A stretch of 64,000 nt of DNA from Salinarimonas chemoclinalis. GTDB lineage: Bacteria; Pseudomonadota; Alphaproteobacteria; Rhizobiales; Beijerinckiaceae. Position numbers and translations under genes: made by a program. This document shows positions 28,715 to 37,072 of the stretch, one piece after another (the stretch's first letter is position 1; each line of letters starts with the position of its first letter). The notes beneath the pieces were generated by a model, which saw only the letters and a list, made by a program, of their open reading frames with translations, was not told the DNA's origin and ran no database searches. The stretch is taken from assembly GCF_041514305.1 (NCBI RefSeq), contig NZ_JBGMWH010000001.1, positions 248,001 to 312,000 of the forward strand, given 5' to 3'.

Positions 28715-28741
28715 CTCCTTCCCCTACAGGGAAGGAGAGTC
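28715..28741. repeat. Solo copy of the 25-bp palindromic element arm
   Basis: Bases 28717-28741 are identical to 6496-6520 (CCTTCCCCTACAGGGAAGG plus GAGAGTC). CTCCTTCCC at 28715-28723 pairs perfectly with GGGAAGGAG at 28729-28737 across a 5-base loop, so it can form a hairpin. It lies in the 247-base gap between the divergent aldo/keto reductase and acyltransferase-like genes. No second arm was found nearby. Confidence 0.75.
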
Positions 28742-28872
28742 GGCTGCATTCGGCCTCGTCGAGGTTCTGGCTACCCCGCAGACGCGGTCGGCGCAAGGAC
28801 GGCGGGCCGGTTGCGCCGGGCCGGAAAATTCTTCTACGGTGCCGGCTCGAACGCCGGCCGGAGGGAAGCGCG

Positions 28873-29832
28873 ATGGAGCTCGTGGCGATATCCGAGGAGC
28901 GGCCGGGGCCGAAGTGGCGGGCGCGCTTCGAGGCGCTCTGGCCGCGGTATCGTCCCTGGTTCGCGCCCGCCGCCGACGACCCGCCGCTCGCCGTGCGCCG
29001 CGCCGCGCTCGCCGCGCACATGCCCGAACTCGTGCCGGCTTGGGAGTGTGCCTGCGAGCTGGCGGGCGACGATCCCGTCGCGCACGCCCTCCTCACGGGC
29101 TGGTCGCCCCCGCCGGTGGTGACCGGCTGCTCGGTGGCGATCTCGCCGGAGGCGGAGCCGGTGATGATCCGCAACTACGACTTCGGCTCCGGCTTCTTCG
29201 AGGGCACGCTCCAGCACGGGCGCTGGGCCGGGGGGCCGCGGGTGATCGCGTCGAGCGAGGCGCTGTTCGGCGCGCTCGACGGCGTCAACGACGCCGGGCT
29301 CGCCGCCGCGCTCACCTTCGGCGGGCGGCCGGTGGTCGGGGCGGGCTTCGGCAATCCCTGGCTCGTGCGCTACGTGCTCGAGACCTGCGCCACCGTGCCC
29401 GAGGCGATCGCGGCGCTCACGCGGATCCCCTCCGCCATGGCGACGAACATCGTCGTGCTCGATCGCACCGGCGCCCATGCCGTGGCCCTGCTCGCGCCGG
29501 ATCGCGAGCCGGTCGTGCTCGAGCGCCCGGTCGTGACCAACCACCAGCGCGTCCCGGAATGGCCGGCGGGGGACACGGCGAGCGAGACGGTCGAGCGCTG
29601 CGAGCTCCTGACCCGCCTGCGCGAGACGCCCGGCACCGGGCGCGCGGAGATGATCCGCGCCTTCCTCGCCCCGCCGATCCTGCGGCGGGACTTCGCGGGC
29701 GTGATGGGCACGTTCTACACCGCCGTCTACCGCCCCGCCGCCGGCGCCGTCGACTTCCTCTGGCCGGACCGGCCGGCGTGGGCGCAAGCGGTCGGGGCCT
29801 TCGCGGAGGGCGTGCGGGAGATCCCGGGCTGA
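28873..29832 (+). CDS. C45-family Ntn-hydrolase / acyltransferase-like protein
   Basis: This 319-residue protein resembles the acyl-CoA:6-aminopenicillanate acyltransferase and choloylglycine-like fold. The probable self-processing nucleophile is Cys86 in TGCSVAI, followed by MIRNYDF, ALDGVNDAGLAAAL and VTNHQRV. Cleavage before the Cys would give an 85-residue alpha and a 234-residue beta chain. Natural substrates in soil and marine bacteria are unknown; amide or peptide hydrolysis is likely. GGAGGGAAG precedes the ATG. Confidence 0.8.
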   Translation: MELVAISEERPGPKWRARFEALWPRYRPWFAPAADDPPLAVRRAALAAHMPELVPAWECACELAGDDPVAHALLTGWSPPPVVTGCSVAISPEAEPVMIRNYDFGSGFFEGTLQHGRWAGGPRVIASSEALFGALDGVNDAGLAAALTFGGRPVVGAGFGNPWLVRYVLETCATVPEAIAALTRIPSAMATNIVVLDRTGAHAVALLAPDREPVVLERPVVTNHQRVPEWPAGDTASETVERCELLTRLRETPGTGRAEMIRAFLAPPILRRDFAGVMGTFYTAVYRPAAGAVDFLWPDRPAWAQAVGAFAEGVREIPG

Positions 29833-29852
29833 GGCGTCCGCCACGGGCGCGC

Positions 29853-30614
29853 TCAGACGTGCTGACCGCCGTTGATGTGCAGCTCCGCGCCGTTCACGTA
29901 GGAGCTCGCGTCCGTGCACAGGAAGTAGATCGCCTTGGCGACCTCGTCGGGCGTGCCGAGGCGGCGCATCGGGATCTGCTCGACGATCTTCTCCGTGCCG
30001 GGTGACAGGATGGCGGTGTCGATCTCGCCCGGCGAGATTGCGTTGACGCGTACCCCGAGCGGACCGAAATCGCTCGCGAGTTCGCGGGTCAGCGCCGCGA
30101 GGCCGGCCTTCGAGGTGGCGTAGGCGGCGCCGGCGAAGGGGTGGACGTTGGCGCCGGCGATCGACGTGACGTTGACGATCGAGCCGCGGGCGCGCTCGAG
30201 CTCGGCGCGCAGGCCCTGCGCCAGCAGCACCGTGGCGAACAGGTTCACCTGGAACACGTGCGCCCAGGTCTCGAAGGGCGTGGCGAGCGCGCTCAGCCGC
30301 GACCCGCCGGGGCCCTTGGGCGAGATGCCGGCGTTGTTGACGAGCGCGTGGAGAACGGCGCCCTCCAGCTCGAGCCGGCTGCGCACGTCGGTGATGGCGC
30401 GCATCGTGTCCTCGGCGCTGGAGAGGTCGACCTGGAGGTGGTCCTCCGGCCCCATCTCCCAGGGGCAGTTCTCGGGGAAGGCGTGACGCGAAGCGGTGAT
30501 GACGCGCCATCCGGCGGCGGAGAAGCGCTTCACCGTCGCATGGCCGATGCCGCGGCTCGCTCCGGTCAGGAGCATGATGCGGCGGGGAGCGTTGGGAATG
30601 CGGGGTTCTTGCAC
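29853..30614 (-). CDS. Short-chain dehydrogenase/reductase
   Basis: This classical SDR has the cofactor motif TGASRGIG, NNAG, the catalytic Ser in NVTSIAG and YATSK (Tyr-x3-Lys), and ends INGGQHV. The GTG start at 30614, preceded by GAGG, gives 253 residues, normal for the family. An upstream ATG at 30680 would add 22 residues but has no ribosome site and enters AT-rich DNA. The substrate is not evident. It converges with the Ntn-hydrolase gene. Confidence 0.9.
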   Translation of the reverse strand: MQEPRIPNAPRRIMLLTGASRGIGHATVKRFSAAGWRVITASRHAFPENCPWEMGPEDHLQVDLSSAEDTMRAITDVRSRLELEGAVLHALVNNAGISPKGPGGSRLSALATPFETWAHVFQVNLFATVLLAQGLRAELERARGSIVNVTSIAGANVHPFAGAAYATSKAGLAALTRELASDFGPLGVRVNAISPGEIDTAILSPGTEKIVEQIPMRRLGTPDEVAKAIYFLCTDASSYVNGAELHINGGQHV

Positions 30615-30817
30615 GGGAGCCTCGTCCGAAAGGGGCGAGCGGGAAGCTAGCACGGAAGCGCGCGGCTGCCACGTCCGCATATGGTGTGATAGATTTGCGA
30701 TCATAGCATGAATTAAAAATATATATAATACACTCGATGCGTCACGTTAATGATTTAGATGAGTTAGAATCCGTAATGGTAAGGTCGCAGAATTAACCAT
30801 GCATATCCTATTTGCAG

Positions 30818-30846
30818 TTGACTAGCTGCAAAATGCTCCGTTATCA
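30818..30846 (+). promoter_or_regulatory. Sigma-70-like promoter for the Gly/Met-rich protein gene
   Basis: TTGACT (30818-30823) and TTATCA (30841-30846) are separated by 17 bases, 41 bases before the ATG at 30887. The -35 region is embedded in the partial dyad GCAG-TTGACTAG-CTGC, which could be an operator. The whole gap 30615-30886 is unusually AT-rich (runs such as AATTAAAAATATATATAAT). Confidence 0.5.
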
Positions 30847-30886
30847 TCCGCCCAGATGCGAATGGCACCAACGGGATGGATATACC

Positions 30887-32278
30887 ATGACCGGAACGGC
30901 AGGAGTGACCTCGCAGGGCGGCGTCGGCCAGGGCAACGGCAGCAGCTGCCAGGACGACTTCGACCGCGCCTTCCGCAACGCCCAGGCGGGCATGTCGGCG
31001 AGCATGAACGCCGGGACGGCCGCGAACGGCAACGGCGCCTTCGGCGGCTACGGATCGAGCTGGGGCGGCCTCGATCCCGGCGGCTACGCCGGCAGTGGCA
31101 TGGGTGGCTTGGGTCGCATGGGTGGCTTGGGTGGCTTGGGCTACGGCCCGGCGCCGGCGGCCGGCGGCTGCGCTCGCACCGGCGGCTCGAGCTGCGGCTG
31201 CAACGGCAACGTCTCCTCCTTCATGGGTACGACCTCCGGCGGCGCGCCGTTGTCGAGCTTCGACTTCATGTCGGGCTCCGGCACGGCGACCATGGGCGGC
31301 ATGGGTGGGATGGGCACCGGCATGGGTGCGGGCTCTCCCGACACGCTGGGCGGCTACGGCGGCTTCGGCGGCGTGCCGCGCCTGTTCAACGGTTATCCCC
31401 CGGTGCCGAGCCTGTCCGGAAACGGCATCAGCGCTCAGCCCGGCATGATGAACGGCATGTCGGGCATGGCCGGGATGGGCGGCATGGGCGGCATGCACTC
31501 CATGGGTGGCATGGGCGGCATGGGTGCCATGCACGACGGGCACGGCTACTACGCGCTCGACGGGATCGGGATGGTTCATGCCAAGGACCAGCTGCGCGAC
31601 GGCGCGCACCTCACCGACAACCGCTTCTTCGAGCGCGTCGCCAACGGCCAGTTCGGCGCCTTCAGCGGCGTGTCCCTCGACCAGGCGGCGAACGGCGACC
31701 TCGAGGGCCGAGTCTACATTTCCGGGCACCCGGCGGCGTTCCATCAGCTCTACGACGAGGGACGCGCGCAGGGCCTCGCCGGCGAGGCGCTCAACCAGTA
31801 CATCGCCGAGGAGCTGACCAACGTCAACGACATCGACGACATCGATCAGCGCTACTACGACATCTGGGAGGCGCGCGGCTACCCGCCGCCGACCCGCGAC
31901 CACGACCTGCACAACACCGGCTCGATCGCCGCGGTGCTGCGCCCGGGCCAGAGCCTCTCGCTCACCGGCGCGCACCAGTACGACACCATCGACGACGAGA
32001 CCTACAACTTCACCGACGTGCAGACCGACGAGCGCGGCACCTTCGTCGAACTCTACCGCCTGTCGAACAACAACGACAGCGGCAACGGCCACCACGAGGA
32101 CCTCGTCCTCGCAGCGAAGATCTACCTCGACCAGAACGAGATCGAGCGGCTCGCCAACGGTGCCGATCCGCTCGACATCGCCAACGCGCGCGTCCGGGTG
32201 GACGACGACGCCGACGACTACCGGATCTCCACGGGCGCGATTCGGATGATGGCCTACTGGGGCATGCCGATCTACTGA
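30887..32278 (+). CDS. Gly/Met-rich repeat protein of unknown function
   Basis: This 463-residue protein has no signal peptide. Residues 1-60 are Gly/Ser/Asn-rich, residues about 70-220 are built of GMGG, GLGG and MGGM repeats with a short Cys cluster (CARTGGSSCGCNG), and residues about 225-463 form an acidic, ordered-looking domain with DGIGMVHAKDQLRDG, NDIDDIDQRYYDIWEARGY and a hydrophobic end MMAYWGMPIY. I do not recognise the family. The layout of glycine-rich body plus aromatic/hydrophobic tail is seen in some type I secreted proteins, but no exporter is nearby. Expression from its own AT-rich promoter region is likely. Start chosen because GGGATGGA precedes it. Confidence 0.75.
   Translation: MTGTAGVTSQGGVGQGNGSSCQDDFDRAFRNAQAGMSASMNAGTAANGNGAFGGYGSSWGGLDPGGYAGSGMGGLGRMGGLGGLGYGPAPAAGGCARTGGSSCGCNGNVSSFMGTTSGGAPLSSFDFMSGSGTATMGGMGGMGTGMGAGSPDTLGGYGGFGGVPRLFNGYPPVPSLSGNGISAQPGMMNGMSGMAGMGGMGGMHSMGGMGGMGAMHDGHGYYALDGIGMVHAKDQLRDGAHLTDNRFFERVANGQFGAFSGVSLDQAANGDLEGRVYISGHPAAFHQLYDEGRAQGLAGEALNQYIAEELTNVNDIDDIDQRYYDIWEARGYPPPTRDHDLHNTGSIAAVLRPGQSLSLTGAHQYDTIDDETYNFTDVQTDERGTFVELYRLSNNNDSGNGHHEDLVLAAKIYLDQNEIERLANGADPLDIANARVRVDDDADDYRISTGAIRMMAYWGMPIY
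31096..31140 (+). repeat. Tandem GGN-ATG-GGT low-complexity DNA (first block)
   Basis: Degenerate tandem copies of a GGCATGGGTGGCTTGGGT unit encode MGGLGRMGGLGGLG near residues 70-85 of the Gly/Met-rich protein. Such tracts can change copy number by slippage. Confidence 0.6.
31442..31535 (+). repeat. Tandem GGC-ATG low-complexity DNA (second block)
   Basis: Repeated GGCATGGGC units encode an M-x-G-M-x-G run of about 31 residues (about 186-217), interrupted by HS and AM, ending at the HDGHG that starts the acidic domain. Unit number may vary between strains. Confidence 0.6.
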
Positions 32279-32379
32279 ACGAACCGGTGGGCGCGCCCGC
32301 GACGCGAGAACTCCGCCGCATCCTGCCGACCCGAGCGGGGGACTGGCGGGGCTCCGCCCGTCGGGCCATCGCCGTGCCT

Positions 32380-33048
32380 TCAGCCGATCGGGGCGGAGGC
32401 CTTCGCGGTCGCGCCGATCTTCGAGGCCGCGATCACCGCCTGCGTGCGGCTCTCGACCCCGAGCTTCTGCAGGATGGCGGAGACGTGCGCCTTCACGGTC
32501 GCCTCCGAGACGCCGAGCTCGTAGGCGATCTGCTTGTTGAGGAGCCCCTCCGAGAGCATCATCAGCACGCGCACCTGCTGGGGCGTGAGCGTCGCCATGC
32601 GGCGGGCGATCTCGGCGGCCTCGTCGTCGTCGTCCGCGGCGAGGTCGACGTCCGGCGGCGTCCAGCTGTCGCCGGCGAGCACCGCCTGGACGGCCGCGCC
32701 GATCGCCGCCGTGTCGAGTGACTTCGGGATGAACCCCGAGGCGCCGAAGCCGACGGCGCGGCGGATGACCACCGGGTCCTCGTTGGCCGACACGATCACG
32801 ACCGGGATGTCCGGGTGCTGGGCACGCAGGTAGATCAGGCCGGAATAGCCCTGGACGCCGGGCATCGTCAGGTCGAGCAGGACGAGGTCGACGTCGGAGG
32901 ATTCGGCGAGGGTGGCAGTCAGCTCGTCGAGGCCGCCGGCCTCGATCACCCGCGCGTCCGCGAGGACGCCGGTGACGGCCTGGCGCAGCGCGCCGCGAAA
33001 GAGCGGATGGTCGTCCGCGATCACGATCGTCGTGCCAGCCTTCTCCAC
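32380..33048 (-). CDS. LuxR-family (NarL-type) response regulator
   Basis: This 222-residue regulator has a receiver domain with the acidic pair (D12, D13), phosphoacceptor D59 in LLDLTMPG and a Lys in GFIPKS, then a LuxR HTH (LTPQQVRVLMMLSEGLLNKQIAYELGVSEATVKAHVSAIL). It is an orphan: no histidine kinase lies next to it. Its upstream gap has a perfect 12-base palindrome GCCGAGCTCGGC (33089-33100), of unknown meaning. Confidence 0.94.
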   Translation of the reverse strand: MEKAGTTIVIADDHPLFRGALRQAVTGVLADARVIEAGGLDELTATLAESSDVDLVLLDLTMPGVQGYSGLIYLRAQHPDIPVVIVSANEDPVVIRRAVGFGASGFIPKSLDTAAIGAAVQAVLAGDSWTPPDVDLAADDDDEAAEIARRMATLTPQQVRVLMMLSEGLLNKQIAYELGVSEATVKAHVSAILQKLGVESRTQAVIAASKIGATAKASAPIG

Positions 33049-33198
33049 ACGTACCTCCCGAACCCGCCCCGCGGCCCGGCCGAGCCTTGCCGAGCTCGGC
33101 CTAGCCTAGCCTGGAGCGACGGAAAGCGGAATTCCGCAGCCGGCGCAAGAGGGGGCGAACACGCAGGCGCGGTGAGATCGCGCCCGAATGCACGCCGC

Positions 33199-34311
33199 TC
33201 AGCCCCGCGCAGCCGGCGCCTCCCCCACCCGGCGCGGCGCGTCGGGATCGCGGCGCAGGGCGCGGGCGAGCGGCACGTCGCACAGCGGCATCGCCACGCC
33301 GTCCCAGTCCGCGCGCCCCGCGAAGAGGCCGCGGGCGACGAAGTGCGGATCGCACGCGGCTTCCTCCAGCGTGCGCACGACCGTCGCGCAGCAATCGAGC
33401 GGCTCCAGCGTCGCGCGCCAATGCGCGCCGTCGCGGGCCCGCACGATCGCGGCGACCGCCGCCTTCGTCGCGGCGGGGTCGCGGGCGTCGTCGCGCAGCT
33501 CCGGCGCGAGGCCGAGCCCCTCGCAGGCGCGCGCCCAGAACTTGTCCTCGAGCGCGCCGAGCGCGAGGTAGCCGCCGTCGGCGGTGGCGTAGAGGCCGTA
33601 GCGCGGGCTCGCACCGGTGAGGAGGCCCCCGTGCGGTCCGGGCGCGCGCCCGGTCGCCGCCAGCTGCGCCCGCGCCAGCCAAGCGAAGGTCGCCATCGCG
33701 TCCGTCATCGCGACGTCGAGGAAGGCGCCCTCGCCGCCGAGGTCGCGCAGGCGCAGCGCCAGCAGGATGTCGATCACCGCCGGCAGCGCGCCCCCCGCGA
33801 TGTCGGCGACGAGCGCGGCCGGCGTCGCCGGGTGGTCCGGCGCGCCCGGCGCGAGCGAGAGGAGGCCGCCGAGCGCCTGGTAGTTGATGTCGTGCCCCGC
33901 CTCGAGCGCCCGCGGCCCCTCCTGCCCGTAGCCGGTGATGGCGCAGACGATCAGGCGCGGATTCAGCGCGCGCAGCGCCTCGCGGCCGAGCCCGAGGCGC
34001 TCCATCACGCCGGGGCGCATCTGCTCCACGAGCACGTCCGCCTCCCGCACGAGGACCTCGAGCCGGGAGCGGTCCGCGGGGTCCTTGAGGTCGAGCGGGA
34101 GGATCTCCTTGCCCGCGTTGAGCATGGCGAAGGGAACGGAGCGGCCCGCCACGAAAGGGGCGAAGCCGCGCATGTCCTCGCCGCCCGGCCGCTCGATCTT
34201 GATCACCCGCGCGCCGGCCTCCGCGAGCATCAGGGTCGCGAGCGGCCCGGGCAGGAGGGTCGAGAGATCGAGGACGGTGACGCCCTCGAGCGGCAGGCGG
34301 CGTGCGGCCAT
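33199..34311 (-). CDS. CaiB/BaiF-family (class III) CoA-transferase
   Basis: This 370-residue enzyme moves CoA between carboxylic acids or racemises acyl-CoA. It begins LEGVTVLDLSTLLPGPLATLMLA, has the catalytic Asp region GHDINYQALGG and the family segment LRALNPRLIVCAITGYGQ. The next gene downstream on the same strand is the response regulator; upstream is an AEC transporter. With the CoA-ester lyase at 35.5 kb it suggests handling of a malate-like dicarboxylic acid as its CoA thioester. Confidence 0.92.
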   Translation of the reverse strand: MAARRLPLEGVTVLDLSTLLPGPLATLMLAEAGARVIKIERPGGEDMRGFAPFVAGRSVPFAMLNAGKEILPLDLKDPADRSRLEVLVREADVLVEQMRPGVMERLGLGREALRALNPRLIVCAITGYGQEGPRALEAGHDINYQALGGLLSLAPGAPDHPATPAALVADIAGGALPAVIDILLALRLRDLGGEGAFLDVAMTDAMATFAWLARAQLAATGRAPGPHGGLLTGASPRYGLYATADGGYLALGALEDKFWARACEGLGLAPELRDDARDPAATKAAVAAIVRARDGAHWRATLEPLDCCATVVRTLEEAACDPHFVARGLFAGRADWDGVAMPLCDVPLARALRRDPDAPRRVGEAPAARG

Positions 34312-34333
34312 GCGATCGGCTCCTCCCGGGCCT

Positions 34334-35380
34334 TCAGAACAGGTCGTGGGGCAGGATGCCCGTCTCGATCAGCCAGAGGAACCCCGTCAGCGTCACGACG
34401 GAGGCGATCGTGCCCACGAGCACGCAGGCGGAGGCCCGCTCGACGCCCACGCCGTACTGCGTCGAGATGACGAAGATGTTGAGCGCCGGCGGCAGCGCCG
34501 CCATCACGATCGCGGCGAAGACCCAGGCCGGCGAGAAGTCGCCGACGATCGAGAGCAGCACCCATACGATCAGCGGGTGGACGACGAGCTTGACGAAGAC
34601 GAGGATGGGCACCTCGACGGGGATCCTCCGCACGCGCCCGCCCGGCCGCGCCGGAGTGGTGCCGGTGTCGGCCTTCGGGCTGGTGGCGGGCGTCTCGGCG
34701 GGCGCCGCCGGCGCGGGCCTGAGCGCCACCGTCACCCCGAGCAGGAACAGGGCGCAGGGCGCCGCCGCGTTCGAGAGCCACAGCGTCATCTTGTCTATGG
34801 CGGTGGGCGGCGTCCAGGCGAAGTAGCTCGCGCCGACGCCGATGACCGTGGCGACGTTGAACGGATGCGTCGCGATGCGGAAGGCGACCTCGCCGGCGGT
34901 GGCGAGCATGCTCTTCTTCTCGACGCCGGCCACCGCCATCAGGAAGGGCACGAGCGAGAACAGGAGCAGCGAATCGAACACGAAGATCAGCACGACCGGC
35001 GGGCTCGCCGCCGGCCCGAGCGCGGCGAGCACGAGCGGCGGACCCATGTAGCCGATGTTCGAGTAGGAGCCCGCGACCCCCTGCATCACCGATTGCGGCA
35101 TGTCGCGGGTGACGATCATGCCCACCGCGAAGGCGATCGAGAAGGCGACGTAGGTCGACAGCGTCGTGACCGCGATGAAGGGCCAGTTCGCCAGCTCCGA
35201 GATCGGCTCGCCGGCGATCAGGCGGAAGAACAGGCACGGCAACGAGACGTAGATCAGGAAGAACTGCATCCACGAAAGCCCGCTCGCCGGGCGCGGCACG
35301 AAGCGTCCGCAGGCCCAGCCGAGCGCGATCAGGCCGAAGAAGGGGGCGAGGAGGTCGAGGAGCCCGACGAGGTCGGACAT
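34334..35380 (-). CDS. AEC-family (auxin efflux carrier) transporter
   Basis: This 348-residue inner-membrane protein has hydrophobic segments in the 5+5 arrangement of the family. GSYSNIGYMGPPLVLAALG in the first half is the conserved crossover region. A hydrophilic Pro/Ala-rich loop (PAPAAPAETPATSPKADTG) separates the halves. AEC proteins in bacteria carry malate, malonate or other organic acids, which fits the CoA-transferase and CoA-ester lyase neighbours. The start at MSDLVGLL (35380) is chosen over an upstream in-frame codon at 35548 that lacks family similarity. Confidence 0.9.
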   Translation of the reverse strand: MSDLVGLLDLLAPFFGLIALGWACGRFVPRPASGLSWMQFFLIYVSLPCLFFRLIAGEPISELANWPFIAVTTLSTYVAFSIAFAVGMIVTRDMPQSVMQGVAGSYSNIGYMGPPLVLAALGPAASPPVVLIFVFDSLLLFSLVPFLMAVAGVEKKSMLATAGEVAFRIATHPFNVATVIGVGASYFAWTPPTAIDKMTLWLSNAAAPCALFLLGVTVALRPAPAAPAETPATSPKADTGTTPARPGGRVRRIPVEVPILVFVKLVVHPLIVWVLLSIVGDFSPAWVFAAIVMAALPPALNIFVISTQYGVGVERASACVLVGTIASVVTLTGFLWLIETGILPHDLF

Positions 35381-35546
35381 GGGCGATTCCGGGGACTTGG
35401 CGCGGGCGGGGCGGAACGCCGGCTTCTCTCGCAGGGAAACGGCGTCCGGGCAACCGCGAAGGTCGCATGGCAGCCGCCCATCGGCTAATGGCCGCGCGCC
35501 CGCCCGCGGGTTATGTCGTGGGCTCTCGAGTCGAGGGAGACCCCGC

Positions 35547-36587
35547 ATGAAGAGCCCCCGCCGCTTCTACCAGCCGCTCGCGCTCGGCGCGCCGGAGCCC
35601 TGGCGCGAGCCGCCCGTACGGCTCGAGCGGATGATCCACTTCGTGCCGCCGCACGTGGAGAAGGTCCGCGCCAAGGTGCCGGAGCTGGTCTCCAAGGTCG
35701 ACGTGATCCTCGGCAACCTCGAGGACGCGATCCCCGCGGACGCCAAGGAGGCGGCGCGCGCGGGCTTCATCGCCATGGCCCGCGACACCGATTTCGGCGA
35801 CACCGGGCTGTGGACGCGCGTGAATGGGCTCAACTCTCCCTGGTTCCTCGACGATCTCGTCGAGATCGTCGCGGCGGTGGGCGACAGGCTCGACGTGATC
35901 ATGGTGCCCAAGGTCGAGGGGCCGTGGGACATCCACTACGTCGACCAGCTCCTCGCGCAGCTCGAGGCGCGCCACGGCGTGCGGCGGCCGATCCTCGTCC
36001 ACGCGATCCTGGAGACGGCGGAGGGCGTGAAGAACGTCGACGCCATCGCCGCCGCCTCGCCGCGCATGCACGGCATGAGCCTCGGCCCCGCCGACCTCGC
36101 CGCCTCGCGCGGCATGAAGACGACGCGCGTCGGCGGCGGCCATCCCGACTACCGGGTCCTCTCCGATCCGGACGGCGACGCGCCCCGCGCCTCCGCGCAG
36201 CAGGACCTGTGGCACTACACCATCGCGCGGATGGTCGACGCCTGCGTGTCCTGCGGGCTCAAGGCCTTCTACGGCCCCTTCGGCGACTTCTCCGACCCGG
36301 ACGCCTGCGAGGCGCAGTTCCGCAACGCGTATCTCCTGGGCTGCGCCGGGGCCTGGTCGCTGCATCCGAGCCAGATCGCCATCGCCGCGCGCGTCTTCGC
36401 GCCGGAGGTCGACGAGGTGCTGTTCGCGAGGAAGATCCTCGACGCCATGCCCGACGGGACCGGCGCGGTGATGATCGACGGCAAGATGCAGGACGACGCC
36501 ACCTGGAAGCAGGCGAAGGTCATCGTCGACCTCGCGACGATCGTGGCGCGCAAGGACCCGGAGCGCGGCGCCGCCTACGGGCTGTGA
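35547..36587 (+). CDS. HpcH/HpaI-family CoA-ester lyase (malyl-CoA/citramalyl-CoA lyase-like)
   Basis: This 346-residue enzyme carries the citrate-lyase-beta family motifs NLEDAIP (metal Glu/Asp), VPKVEGP and ILETAEGV (second metal Glu), with SLGPADLAASRGM and WSLHPSQ near the end. Members cleave malyl-CoA, methylmalyl-CoA or citramalyl-CoA to acetyl-CoA and an oxoacid. It is divergent from the AEC carrier, with a 166-base gap shared as promoter region. Which substrate is used cannot be settled here. Confidence 0.88.
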   Translation: MKSPRRFYQPLALGAPEPWREPPVRLERMIHFVPPHVEKVRAKVPELVSKVDVILGNLEDAIPADAKEAARAGFIAMARDTDFGDTGLWTRVNGLNSPWFLDDLVEIVAAVGDRLDVIMVPKVEGPWDIHYVDQLLAQLEARHGVRRPILVHAILETAEGVKNVDAIAAASPRMHGMSLGPADLAASRGMKTTRVGGGHPDYRVLSDPDGDAPRASAQQDLWHYTIARMVDACVSCGLKAFYGPFGDFSDPDACEAQFRNAYLLGCAGAWSLHPSQIAIAARVFAPEVDEVLFARKILDAMPDGTGAVMIDGKMQDDATWKQAKVIVDLATIVARKDPERGAAYGL

Positions 36588-36656
36588 GGCGACGCATGCC
36601 CATTTGAAAGCCCGGCGCGCGCGGCCTATCTTCCTCGTCGGAGGTGAAGATCACCA

Positions 36657-36986
36657 ATGACGCTGCGTGTCGCCAAGTTCGCCATCGGCCAGGTCGTGCG
36701 CCACCGGATCTATCCGTTCCGGGGCATCGTCTTCGACGTGGACCCGGTCTTCGCCAACACCGAGGAATGGTGGCTCGCCATCCCCGCCGAGGTGCGCCCG
36801 CGCAAGGACCAGCCGTTCTACCACCTGCTCGCCGAGAACGCGCAGACCGAGTATGTCGCCTACGTCTCGGAGCAGAACCTCGTGCCGGACACCTCCGAGG
36901 AGCCCCTGCGCCACCCGATGATCCCCAACATGTTCGACCGGGGTGCGGATGGGAGCTACCGGGCTAAGACGGTGGCGGCGAATTGA
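36657..36986 (+). CDS. hspQ: Heat shock protein HspQ
   Basis: This 109-residue protein of the YccV/HspQ family begins AKFAIGQVVRHRIYPFRGIVFDVDP and contains EEWW, FYHLLAE and YVAYVSEQNLVPD, all diagnostic. HspQ binds hemimethylated DNA in vitro and specifies substrates for Lon protease in enterobacteria. A GGAGGTGA ribosome site lies about ten bases before the ATG. A hairpin follows the gene. Confidence 0.95.
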   Translation: MTLRVAKFAIGQVVRHRIYPFRGIVFDVDPVFANTEEWWLAIPAEVRPRKDQPFYHLLAENAQTEYVAYVSEQNLVPDTSEEPLRHPMIPNMFDRGADGSYRAKTVAAN

Positions 36987-37013
36987 GCCGCTGACGTCGC
37001 CTCGCGAACGCAA

Positions 37014-37038
37014 GACGCCGGGCGCGGGGCCCGGCGTC
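37014..37038. terminator. Bidirectional hairpin between hspQ and the IalB-like gene
   Basis: GACGCCGGGC (37014-37023) pairs perfectly with GCCCGGCGTC (37029-37038) across a 5-base loop. It sits between two converging stop codons and is followed by CCCGTGTTCTC, a poor T-run. Shared termination is the likely function. Confidence 0.65.
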
Positions 37039-37072
37039 CCGTGTTCTCACGGCCGTGAACCGGTTGCGACGC

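Noticed and set aside
33089..33100. GCCGAGCTCGGC palindrome upstream of the LuxR-type regulator as an operator
   Set aside because: A 12-base GC-only palindrome is expected by chance in such DNA and has no supporting promoter context.
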